From: Maribacter sp.
GTDB taxonomy: Bacteria; Bacteroidota; Bacteroidia; Flavobacteriales; Flavobacteriaceae
Direction: 5' to 3'
DNA length: 64,000 nucleotides
Assembly (NCBI GenBank): GCA_002749285.1
Contig: PDPR01000009.1
Span: forward strand, 1 to 64,000
Positions 1 through 7,359 of the stretch are shown here, one piece after another; the stretch's first letter is position 1; each line of letters begins with the position of its first letter. Made by a program: the position numbers and the translations under genes. The notes beneath the pieces are model-generated. The model did not search any database. It was not told where the DNA came from and saw nothing but the letters and a program-made list of their open reading frames with translations.

Positions 1-906
1 ATACATATCAAATTTATCTTTCCCGAAAGGTGAATTTTTAAAATTAAAACCGATGTCTGATTTATGTAGTATTTCAAGCGTTGCATCCCATTTGCCATTT
101 TGAATAGGATAATATTCCTCATTAATATTTGGAAAAATATCATTTATTAATACACTTGCAATTCTCTCTTTATATTTTTCTTTCAAATAACGACCTGCAT
201 TATCCGCTTTTTTTCCAGATGAATTGTATTTTATATTAAGAAATCCGTGTCTATAATTTAAAATTAGTAATGCTTTCTTCTTTCTATCAGATTTAATTTT
301 ATCAAAATTGTGAATTATTTGTGCTGCCATGACACTATCCCTTGTAGAAATTGTATCCATCATTTGTTTATATTCATCTTGAGTTTTAGTTTTTTCCCAA
401 CTAAATGGAATATCAGAATAAAAAAGTTTAATTTTATTATCTGGTTCGAGATTTTGATTTATTTTATATAATTCAATCAAAAAATCATAATAAGATGTTT
501 TATCCCAGCTTGCTAAAAAGGGTATATTTCTATAAATTTCTAATGCCTTTTTTTCTATTTCTTTTTCAGAAAGATTTTCAGAATTTAAAAATTCATCAAC
601 GTTATCTTGCTCTGTGCTTACACCAACTTCAACAAATATAATCCCTACACTATCAATGAATTTCTCATCTGAAATAATATCTAAAATAGTTTTATATTGA
701 GAATATTCATAATGCTTTCGTTCTGATAAAACAACAAGGTCGTAATTATCGTATAATGATAACACATAATCTTTTGCAGTTGTATTTTGTGTCTGAATAA
801 AATCTACATATTCTTTTATTTCAGAATTTACTGAAATTGTTTTTTCTTCTTGATTTTTGCAACCAATTAGAAAGACAACTAATATTAAAAGTTTAATTTT
901 TTTCAT
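1..906 (-). CDS. Lipoprotein of unknown function, 3' end outside window
   Basis: An open frame of 302 codons runs from an ATG at 906 to the left edge without a stop, so the C-terminus is missing. The protein begins MKKIKLLILVVFLIGC, a lipoprotein signal peptide with Cys16 as the lipidation site, so it should sit in the periplasm or outer membrane. The mature part is charged and soluble. The stretch LVVLSERKHYEYSQY followed by IIFVEVG recalls the start of erythromycin-esterase-like or ChaN-like domains, where an early Glu/His pair lies in the active site, but the similarity is too weak to assign a function. The gene is visibly more AT-rich than the core genes further right and lies beside an IS982 remnant, which suggests acquisition by transfer. 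I infer a real gene from the signal peptide and the long uninterrupted frame. Confidence 0.75.
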   Translation of the reverse strand, partial: MKKIKLLILVVFLIGCKNQEEKTISVNSEIKEYVDFIQTQNTTAKDYVLSLYDNYDLVVLSERKHYEYSQYKTILDIISDEKFIDSVGIIFVEVGVSTEQDNVDEFLNSENLSEKEIEKKALEIYRNIPFLASWDKTSYYDFLIELYKINQNLEPDNKIKLFYSDIPFSWEKTKTQDEYKQMMDTISTRDSVMAAQIIHNFDKIKSDRKKKALLILNYRHGFLNIKYNSSGKKADNAGRYLKEKYKERIASVLINDIFPNINEEYYPIQNGKWDATLEILHKSDIGFNFKNSPFGKDKFDMY

Positions 907-944
907 TTTTTACGTTTTTAATTCCAACTAATGGTATATCCTTA

Positions 945-959
945 ACCCGTTGCGCATTA
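945..959 (+). repeat. Left terminal inverted repeat of IS982 element
   Basis: ACCCGTTGCGCATTA starts the element and pairs with 1898-1912 in inverted orientation. Confidence 0.8.
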
Positions 960-1026
960 TGATTTGATATAAAAAAGTTGTTCACCTTACTGATGACCAG
1001 TAATTTGTTTTAGCCATAAAACATTA

Positions 1027-1898
1027 ATGATGAACAACTTAAAAGCAAATTACGAAAGAATATTGGAAGTCTTAAGAAAAATATCGGAAGAACAACTTTT
1101 ACCCTATCAGCGGCGTAAACCAAAGCTCAGTGACCTCGAACTGCTAAGTTTGGGCCTGACCGCGGAATTTCTGGGTATGGACAGTGAGAATGACCTGTCC
1201 AGAAAACTTCCCGAGAGACCATATCCTTTAAAATAGAGCGTAGTGTTTACAATAAAAGAAGACACAGATTGGCCGGCCACCTCAATGCGATCCGATTAAG
1301 GTTGGCTTCCTGTTTCAATGGATTCGAAGATTGCTTCGTGGTCTACAGCATGCCCTTGGAAATATGTAAGCTATCATGTAGTTCCCGTTCAAAAGTATGC
1401 AGGGAAAATGCCTGTTCGTCCCCGGACAAGGGATATTGCGCTGCGCAAGGCTCACACTATTACGGTTATAAGCTGCATGCGGTCTGTTCCGTCAACGGTG
1501 TTTTTCAGAGTATGGACCTGGGCCCGGCATCCGTTCACGACATCAATTACCTCAAGGACACCAAAATGCAAATGAGCGACTGTGCCCTGATTGGCGACAG
1601 GGGCTATCTCTCGGCAGATATTCAGCTTGACTTATTCGAGACTTGCAATATCAGACTCGATACGCCAATGAGAAACAACCAAAAGGAGTACAAACAACAG
1701 GCGTGGGAATTCAGAAAGAAAAGAAAAAGGATATCCCAGTTGTGCGACCAGTTTATGATAAGACGCAACTACGCAAAGACCTTTCAAGGGTTTAAAACTA
1801 GAATATTGGCCAAGATAACCGCATTGACAACGGTTCAGTATATAAATAGGTTTATGTTCGGAAGGAACATAAACAATATTAAAATCAGCATTATTTAA
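1027..1898 (+). pseudogene. IS982-family DDE transposase, frameshifted and lacking catalytic residues
   Basis: Two overlapping frames (1027-1236 and about 1218-1898) together read as a full-length transposase of about 290 residues. The frames join cleanly if two extra bases (AG) in the run GAGAGA at 1213-1218 are removed, giving LPE-TISFKIERSVYNK. Two further lesions affect catalysis: the first Asp, expected in the family motif VDSMPLE, is Tyr here (TAC at 1344-1346), and the family motif RKRIETLFSQLCDQF reads RKRI-SQLCDQF, a 12-base in-frame loss at 1733/1734 that removes the catalytic Glu. The C-terminal part (QFMIRRNYAK, YINRFMFGRNINNIK) is otherwise intact. The family motifs are recalled from known IS982 members; the lesions are read from the sequence. 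The gene cannot encode an active enzyme. Confidence 0.85.
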
Positions 1899-1912
1899 AA
1901 TGCACAACGGGT
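1898..1912 (-). repeat. Right terminal inverted repeat of IS982 element
   Basis: Reverse complement reads ACCCGTTGTGCATTT, matching the left end at 945-959 except for the middle base and the end. Confidence 0.8.
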
Positions 1913-2163
1913 AAAGTATACACAAACATTAGGGCTCATTCAGCTGAAGCTGATTTGTGTTGCTACATGCCGCACCCCACCCCACAAGTAAATGTGCCCT
2001 AACGGCCTGCTTCCTGAACCCCCAATCCAATAGATCCGCCAACCTACGGTAGCTACACTACCTGGTCGACGAACAATAATCTGGGGACCCACCATAAACA
2101 TTTGCCGGATTCCCAAATCATTGTTGCTTAATTTCGTTCACAAGGCAGAACTGCGTTTGGCAG
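1913..2163. other. Non-coding stretch between IS982 and CatB remnant
   Basis: I see no start codon with a convincing frame here. Short frames on the plus strand (for example one reading TYGSYTTWSTNNN near 2050) end quickly. The stretch may contain further decayed parts of the acetyltransferase whose 3' end follows at 2164, but I could not align it. Confidence 0.4.
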
Positions 2164-2361
2164 GTTGTTGGTGGGGATCCGGCCAAGGAAATCAAAAAAA
2201 AAAGATTTTCCAAAGACAAGATGGAAAAGCTATTGAAGTTGAAATGGTGGGATCGGGATATTGAAAGGATAACCGGGAACATTCAAGGCCCGACCGACGA
2301 TACAATAGGGGAATTACAGAAACAATTGCGATGGGATTTCCCTGAAGTAAACCAACTTTAA
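2164..2361 (+). pseudogene. C-terminal remnant of a CatB-type xenobiotic acetyltransferase
   Basis: In the frame ending at the TAA at 2359-2361 the sequence reads VVGGDPAKEIKKKRFS, then KLLKLKWWDRDIERI and ends DFPEVNQL. This is the C-terminal signature of the left-handed beta-helix xenobiotic/streptogramin acetyltransferases (family form: VVGGNPAKVIKKRF ... LLEIKWWDWDIEKI). Nothing upstream in this frame resembles the hexapeptide-repeat body, and there is no start codon, so about two thirds of the gene is gone. Enzymes of this family O-acetylate chloramphenicol, streptogramins or sugars. The neighbouring IS982 copy may have taken part in the deletion, which is inference. Confidence 0.7.
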
Positions 2362-2447
2362 TTAACTTTGGGGTACTGTAAAACCATAAATGGTTTCCCG
2401 AAACCAACCCTATACGGCCCTCTTTCAATAATTAAGGGTATACCATC

Positions 2448-3938
2448 ATGAAAGAATTTATCATACTCAGCATCATATTACCGTTCTTATGCCCAATAGG
2501 AATAGCCCAGAATATCCCGTACCCAAACCATACGGCCTATACCGAAAACCATATTAAGCCCAATAATCATACACAATCACAATTGGACAGCCATACCTCT
2601 TCATTTTATGATAATTGGAAAGACACATACCTGAAAAATGACTGTGGCAGCCCTAACCAATATTATATCTATTCCAATAATGGCTCTAGTGGCATCAATG
2701 TTTCAGAGGCCCAAGGTTATGGCATGGTGATCACTGCTTTTATGGCAGGGTTTGATAATAATGCCCAAACTTATTTCGACGGCTTATTCAATTTCTTTAA
2801 AGCACACCCAAGTAATATCAACCCCAACCTTATGGACTGGCAACAGATTACCTGTAGCGACACTCCCAGCCCCGGTGACGATTCTGCCAGTGACGGGGAT
2901 ATCGACATTGCTTTTGGCCTACTTCTGGCCGATGCCCAATGGGGCAGCAATGGCGCCATCAATTACCTACAGGAAGCAACTACCATGATCAATGCTATTT
3001 TTGCCGATGAGATCAATCAGGATAATTGGTCTGTAAAACTAGGGGACTGGTCCAACATTTCCGGGCCAAACTTTTATTATAGTACAAGAACATCCGATTT
3101 TATTATAGACCATTTTAAAGCCTTCGGGGATATTACCGGAAATCCTGGTTGGGACAAGGTCGTAAACACTTGTTATTCCCTTGTCCAGGATATACAGACA
3201 AACCACAGTCCGGTTACAGGTTTACTACCGGATTTCATCATTAATGTAAACACAACCCCTGGCCCCGCCAATCCAAACCTTTTGGAGGGTGGTAATGATG
3301 GGGACTATTACTATAATGCCTGTCGTACCCCTTGGAGACTTGGTGTGGATTATCTGGTCAATGGGGATCCCAGGGCCGGAACAGCCATCAAGAACATCAA
3401 CTCTTGGCTAATTTCAACCACATCCTCCCAGGTTGGCAATATCTCCAATGGTTATAAGCTGAATGGGACTGCGATCCATACTTGGAACGATCCTGCTTTC
3501 ATTGGGCCATTTACTGTTGGGGCAATGGCAGACCCAAGCCAACAGGAATGGCTGAACAATTTATATGGGGAATTGACCGGAACACCCTTCTCCAGTAATG
3601 ATGGCTATTATTCAAACACATTGAAAATGCTTTCAATGATTACCATTTCCGGCAATTATTGGGTGCCTGGCCATCATAATTCATTAAACCCATTGGAAAT
3701 AAATGAGGGTTCTTTTAGGGTAATTCCAAATCCTGCCCAAGATAAAATACAAATTACCGGACTAAAAATGGGGGACACAATTGAGATCATGGATGTTTCA
3801 GGAAAGATATACCGCACCCTGAACCTCCCTGAAGGTTCTGCCACTATCGAGGTCCCTGAATTACCAACCGCCATGTATTTTGTGAAGGTTACAGATCCAG
3901 AAGGTGTGGTTTCGGTACAAAAAGTGATTGTGGAATAG
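2448..3938 (+). CDS. Secreted GH8 glycoside hydrolase with type IX sorting domain
   Basis: The 496-residue protein has a Sec signal peptide (cleavage near residue 20, after PIGIAQ) and a glycoside hydrolase family 8 domain over about residues 25-400. The family's general-acid Glu is E87 in the motif VSEAQGYGM, and the acidic cluster SDGDIDIAFGLLLAD (about 148-162) matches the second conserved block. The last 80 residues (FRVIPNPAQDKIQI ... MYFVKVTD ... QKVIVE) form a type A C-terminal sorting domain, so the enzyme should cross the outer membrane by the type IX system whose core, gldKLMN, lies at 30-35 kb. GH8 enzymes cut beta-1,4 glycans such as cellulose, chitosan, lichenan or xylo-oligosaccharides; the substrate cannot be told here. 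A TAACTTTG box at 2363-2370 may be the -7 element. The gene stands alone. Confidence 0.9.
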   Translation: MKEFIILSIILPFLCPIGIAQNIPYPNHTAYTENHIKPNNHTQSQLDSHTSSFYDNWKDTYLKNDCGSPNQYYIYSNNGSSGINVSEAQGYGMVITAFMAGFDNNAQTYFDGLFNFFKAHPSNINPNLMDWQQITCSDTPSPGDDSASDGDIDIAFGLLLADAQWGSNGAINYLQEATTMINAIFADEINQDNWSVKLGDWSNISGPNFYYSTRTSDFIIDHFKAFGDITGNPGWDKVVNTCYSLVQDIQTNHSPVTGLLPDFIINVNTTPGPANPNLLEGGNDGDYYYNACRTPWRLGVDYLVNGDPRAGTAIKNINSWLISTTSSQVGNISNGYKLNGTAIHTWNDPAFIGPFTVGAMADPSQQEWLNNLYGELTGTPFSSNDGYYSNTLKMLSMITISGNYWVPGHHNSLNPLEINEGSFRVIPNPAQDKIQITGLKMGDTIEIMDVSGKIYRTLNLPEGSATIEVPELPTAMYFVKVTDPEGVVSVQKVIVE

Positions 3939-4096
3939 ACACTACCGCTAATACAGGACCGTAAACGGCACGAAATCACGTTCGATCTACCATATTAAGA
4001 GGTTGGTGGTTTCACTAATCCCGGATTATCCTTTCTGTCTTGATTGTATGGAATGTTTATTTACATACACAGACTCCGTTTCCGGGACAAATCTCG

Positions 4097-4137
4097 GGGA
4101 ATCAAACCCCTTTTGGCTGTCGCCCTATAATTAAAAA
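4097..4137 (+). repeat. Dispersed intergenic repeat, copy A
   Basis: A segment of about 41 bases that includes ATCAAACCCCTTTTGGC and TCGCCCTA is almost identical to 54498-54538 (about four differences) and partly matches 10335-10370. It lies just upstream of the araC-type gene. Function unknown; it could be a short non-autonomous element or a structured RNA segment. Confidence 0.6.
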
Positions 4138-4154
4138 TAGCAAGATCGGATAAG

Positions 4155-4183
4155 TTGTTCAATTGGTTTCATACTTATTTTTG
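4155..4183 (+). promoter_or_regulatory. Bacteroidota-type promoter of the AraC/GyrI operon
   Basis: TTG at 4155-4157 is followed after 18 bases by TATTTTTG at 4176-4183, a full match to TAnnTTTG. Transcription would start around 4190. This favours the ATG at 4199 and excludes the upstream in-frame ATG at 4163, which lies before the -7 box. Confidence 0.7.
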
Positions 4184-4198
4184 TGTTATATTTTCTAT

Positions 4199-5056
4199 AT
4201 GAAAGAAGTGACCCGAAACGAATATAACAAGTCCATTAACCTTGCCCTTGATTATATCGACCGGCATTTGGATGAAGCCATTGATCTAAAAACAATAGCT
4301 AAAGTGGCGATGATCTCCGAATTTCATTTTTGCAGGATTTTCAAATCCTATATAGGGGAACCCATAGGGGCGTATATAACACGTTTGAAGATGGAACGGG
4401 TGGCCCATCTGCTACAGGTCTCCAATCGGACATTGACCGAAATTGCCGATAAGACAGCTTACCAGTCACAACATTCACTATCCAAGGCATTCAAAAAGCA
4501 TTTTGGCATAAACCCATCCGCCTTTAGGAACCTGAACACCTATCTATCATCAAGACCAACCAAGCCAAACCACGATTTTATCGAATTAGAGCCTAAGATT
4601 GTCGAGGTAAGGCCAAAGAGTTTGGTCTATATACGTATTATCGCCAAATACGGCTCAACATTGGATTATGAAACCGCTTGGGGAAAATTGCATTCGTTCG
4701 CAAATGACAAAGGTTTGATCAATAAGGACAGTGAACATATCGGCTTAAGTTTTGATGACCCCAATATTACGGAAGAAGACAAATGCCGTTTTTACGCTTG
4801 TATTTCAACAGATAAGAAAATAAAGGCGAACGGGGAATTTGGAACCTATAGGATCGACGGAGGCAAGTTTGCGATGTTCATACACAAAGGAGCCTATTCA
4901 GGCTTAAACAACATGTATCAGGCCATCTATTCGGACTGGTTGCCCGGGCACTATACCAAAATCCGTAATAGCAATCCCTTTGAGAAATATGTGAACAGCC
5001 CTGATGGGGCAAAAGAGGAAGATCCATTAACGGAAATATATATTCCCATTCAATAA
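4199..5056 (+). CDS. AraC-family regulator with GyrI-like effector domain
   Basis: The 285-residue protein starts MKEVTRNEYNKSINLALDYI. Residues about 10-108 form a double helix-turn-helix AraC domain (LKTIAKVAMISEFHFCRIF and the conserved end FGINPSAFRN). Residues about 125-285 form a GyrI-like small-molecule binding domain, as in Rob and BmrR-type regulators, ending DPLTEIYIPIQ. Such proteins sense amphipathic drugs or other hydrophobic compounds and activate nearby detoxification genes. The start at 4199 is chosen because a strong promoter box ends at 4183. It is followed at 32 bases by the ClbS-like gene and then a second GyrI-like gene, so the three probably form one operon. Confidence 0.88.
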   Translation: MKEVTRNEYNKSINLALDYIDRHLDEAIDLKTIAKVAMISEFHFCRIFKSYIGEPIGAYITRLKMERVAHLLQVSNRTLTEIADKTAYQSQHSLSKAFKKHFGINPSAFRNLNTYLSSRPTKPNHDFIELEPKIVEVRPKSLVYIRIIAKYGSTLDYETAWGKLHSFANDKGLINKDSEHIGLSFDDPNITEEDKCRFYACISTDKKIKANGEFGTYRIDGGKFAMFIHKGAYSGLNNMYQAIYSDWLPGHYTKIRNSNPFEKYVNSPDGAKEEDPLTEIYIPIQ

Positions 5057-5087
5057 ATATAATTTATCAACTTAATAAAAAAACATT

Positions 5088-5624
5088 ATGGCACGACCAA
5101 CCACAAAAAAAGATCTGATTGAAGCTGCCAATACCAATTTCGAAAAACTTTGGAAGGTAATCGATGGACTTACGGAAAAAGAATCGAATACCGAATTTGA
5201 TTTTTCCAACAACCCCAATCTAAAGGAAGCCCATTGGGGAAGGGATAAAAATGTACGGGATATCTTGATCCATCTGTACGAATGGCATCAGCTATTGATC
5301 AACTGGATAAATAAAAACAAATCCGGTGAAGAAGTGAAGTTCCTGCCTGAGCCTTATACTTTTAAGACCATAGCGGGAATGAATGTCAAATTTTGGGGGG
5401 AACACCAAGAAACACCCTATGATGAAGCTGTGGAAATGCTCAAAAACAGCCATGCCGAAGTACTGGGAATAATCGAATCCTTCTCAAACGAAGAACTGTT
5501 TACCAATAAATATTTTTCCTGGACGGGAACAACAAGTGTAGGCTCTTATTGTGTCTCTGCCACATCGAGCCATTACGATTGGGCGATCAGGAAAATAAAC
5601 AAGCACAAAAGAAATTTGAAATGA
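5088..5624 (+). CDS. ClbS/DfsB family four-helix bundle protein
   Basis: The 178-residue protein begins MARPTTKKDLIEAANTNFEKL, the typical start of the ClbS/DfsB (DUF1706) family within the DinB-like four-helix bundle fold. ClbS itself is a cyclopropane hydrolase that protects colibactin producers, while DfsB acts on electrophilic sulfur compounds; most relatives have no known substrate. The conserved core RDILIHLYEWHQLLINWI and the C-terminal ASSHYDWAIRKI are present, so the gene looks intact. It overlaps the next gene by four bases (ATGA at 5621-5624), showing translational coupling. With the drug-sensing neighbours a role in self-protection from a reactive small molecule is plausible but inferred. 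Confidence 0.85.
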   Translation: MARPTTKKDLIEAANTNFEKLWKVIDGLTEKESNTEFDFSNNPNLKEAHWGRDKNVRDILIHLYEWHQLLINWINKNKSGEEVKFLPEPYTFKTIAGMNVKFWGEHQETPYDEAVEMLKNSHAEVLGIIESFSNEELFTNKYFSWTGTTSVGSYCVSATSSHYDWAIRKINKHKRNLK

Positions 5625-6250
5625 AACACGAATGGAGGAAAAAAGAGAAATCAATTTATCTACCTAAAAACAAACCGGAATTGGTCAACATTCCCGAGTA
5701 TCGGTTCATAACATTGAGCGGGGAGGGAAACCCCAATAGTGATTTGTTTTCGGAACATATAAGTGTATTGTATAATGTAGCCTATGCCATTAAAATGAAT
5801 ATCAAAAAAGTGGAAACCCCTCCCAAGGCCTATCAGGATTGGACCGTATATCCTCTGGAAGGTGTTTGGGATATTTCGGAAAATGCCAGACCAAATGCCG
5901 AAGGTAGGATAAACAAGGATGATCTTGTGTTTGACTTAATGATAAGGCAGCCCGATTTTGTAAGTCCCGACTTTTTTAATGGGATGATAGAACTTACCAA
6001 AAGGAAAAAACCACACCCACTTTTGGATAAAGTGGAATTCCGAAAAATAAAAGAGGGCAAATGTATCCAGATGTTACACACAGGCAGTTATGACAATGAA
6101 CCTGAAAGTTTCAAACAAATGGAAGCGATGGTTGGTGATTTAAGCCTAAAGAGGAAATCGAAAGCACATCGGGAAATATATTTATCCGATTTTAGAAAAG
6201 TGGCAGAGGACAAACTAAAAACAGTTCTGCGATTTCAATTGGACGAATAG
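5621..6250 (+). CDS. GyrI-like small-molecule binding domain protein
   Basis: The 209-residue protein begins MKHEWRKKEKSIYLPKNKPE at an ATG that overlaps the stop of the ClbS-like gene; an in-frame ATG at 5549 lies inside that gene and is not needed. The whole protein fits the stand-alone GyrI-like family (PYRFITLSGEG-type beginning: PEYRFITLSGEGNPN; VYPLEGVWD in the middle; CIQMLHTGSYDNEPESF near residue 150, the family's ligand-pocket segment). Such proteins bind, and in some cases hydrolyse, hydrophobic or cyclopropanoid ligands. It ends the AraC - ClbS - GyrI operon, where two GyrI-like domains now flank one ClbS-like protein. Confidence 0.85.
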   Translation: MKHEWRKKEKSIYLPKNKPELVNIPEYRFITLSGEGNPNSDLFSEHISVLYNVAYAIKMNIKKVETPPKAYQDWTVYPLEGVWDISENARPNAEGRINKDDLVFDLMIRQPDFVSPDFFNGMIELTKRKKPHPLLDKVEFRKIKEGKCIQMLHTGSYDNEPESFKQMEAMVGDLSLKRKSKAHREIYLSDFRKVAEDKLKTVLRFQLDE

Positions 6251-6680
6251 GAATAACAGGTTTCATCGATACATTGGAAACTGGGTTTGGAGAATAAATT
6301 CGACCTTCATGGGTTATCGCCCCTAAGCATATCGATTATGGCGTTGAGGTAAACGACCATATATCCTACATCGCACGGGTATTCCAAAAAGCACACCCCT
6401 TCCCTATCGCCCCTAAACTTAGGGTAAAGCACTGGAGGGAGTCCTCTATCGCATAGGACTTGCTTTGGGTGGTATTTCACAACATTCATTACTTTTTTCA
6501 GTACCGGACCAATGATTTTTTTGCCAAATACCAAACCGGTGTTTCCCAAGAAATCCTCTTTTTCAACTTAACACCTGTTGGCCTTTGTCCAACAGACCAT
6601 GTACTTGATCCCCAAGAACCATTGGGTATGGGAAAACGCAACCTTTCATAGGATTCAACATCTAACAGGAAAAGGACAAT
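6251..6680. other. Gene-free stretch with possible decayed coding sequence
   Basis: No supported gene lies here. A minus-strand frame at 6307-6549 (80 codons) contains KYHPKQVLCDRG, which faintly resembles the second acidic motif of DDE transposases, but nothing else supports this. The stretch holds two TATCGCCCCTAA segments (6314-6325 and about 6404-6415) related to the dispersed repeat at 4.1, 10.3 and 54.5 kb, and a 7-bp hairpin CTGTTGG / CCAACAG at 6575-6595. Confidence 0.35.
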
Positions 6681-7289
6681 ATGCTTAAGGGAATAATCAG
6701 GTTTATGGTAATCGCACCTTTCTTAATGGCATTTCAATGCGATGACGATATCGAAGACACATTGGTTCCCAACCCGTACAAGATAAAGGTAACACCCGGA
6801 TCGAGTTTTTCGACCAACGATACGATTTGGATCAGTGGAAAGGTATCGGGCAATATTTTTGATCGGTCGGTCAATGATTCTATTTTCAACGATATTCCCC
6901 AATGCGACATTTTTTCAATCTATAAGTTTATCGAACCCACAAACACCTCTAATTGTAAGGATGCCATTGATCAATTTGAACTCATTGTCGATAAAGGTCG
7001 ATTTTCATTTCTTCCACAATGTGAAAATGCAGAATTGGATATTTTTCCCGAATTGGAAAGCAACGATATGTATTACAGTTACCGAATCGGCCTAAAACCC
7101 ATAATAACGGGGGATTATGTGGTCAGTTGGCAAAATGGGATAATCCAAAACCCGGACAGAAACGAATTTATAATAGCCAGATACCCACTGGAGGACCACC
7201 CTGGTCAAATTGGGTTCAATAGCTGTGACAATGTTTCTTGGAGGTTGTTGAACGAGTCTGAAAAGGAATATTATTTCAGTATTGAATAA
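6681..7289 (+). CDS. Lipoprotein of unknown function
   Basis: The 202-residue protein starts MLKGIIRFMVIAPFLMAFQC; Cys20 after MAFQ is a plausible lipidation site, followed by the acidic DDDIED. The remainder is beta-rich with six further cysteines (for example PQCDIF, TSNCKDAI, PQCENAE, NSCDNV), which suggests disulfides in the periplasm or at the surface. I do not recognise a family. The next gene follows at 70 bases and is also a lipoprotein, so the two may be co-expressed. Confidence 0.65.
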   Translation: MLKGIIRFMVIAPFLMAFQCDDDIEDTLVPNPYKIKVTPGSSFSTNDTIWISGKVSGNIFDRSVNDSIFNDIPQCDIFSIYKFIEPTNTSNCKDAIDQFELIVDKGRFSFLPQCENAELDIFPELESNDMYYSYRIGLKPIITGDYVVSWQNGIIQNPDRNEFIIARYPLEDHPGQIGFNSCDNVSWRLLNESEKEYYFSIE

Positions 7290-7359
7290 AGAATATCCTA
7301 CAGTGCCATATAAACATCATAAAACACATTACAGAACAAAGAATATTAAAAAAGACATC

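Larger units (their letters stand above)
945..1912 (+). mobile_element. IS982-family insertion sequence, inactive
   Basis: The element is bounded by terminal inverted repeats ACCCGTTGCGCATTA (945-959) and, on the other strand, ACCCGTTGTGCATTT (1912-1898), which differ at two or so positions. The 968 bp length and the ACCC ends fit IS982. It carries one transposase gene that is damaged (see 1027-1898). I could not find a convincing target-site duplication: the left flank ends TATCCTTA and the right flank begins AAAGTATA. The copy is therefore probably old or has been rearranged. Confidence 0.85.

Noticed and set aside
1213..1236. Canonical -1 slippery heptamer T-TTA-AAA directly before the stop of the first IS982 frame, suggesting programmed frameshifting
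   Set aside because: The residues TISFKIERS, read in the second frame upstream of the heptamer, match transposase better than PYPLK, so the shift lies earlier, at an AG duplication in GAGAGA. The catalytic residues are also lost, so frameshifting would not restore function.
5549..5620. Upstream in-frame ATG for the GyrI-like gene
   Set aside because: It lies inside the ClbS-like gene and adds residues unlike the family; the ATGA overlap start at 5621 is natural.
6307..6549. 80-codon minus-strand frame as a transposase remnant
   Set aside because: Only KYHPKQVLCDRG hints at it; no second motif or terminal repeats were found.
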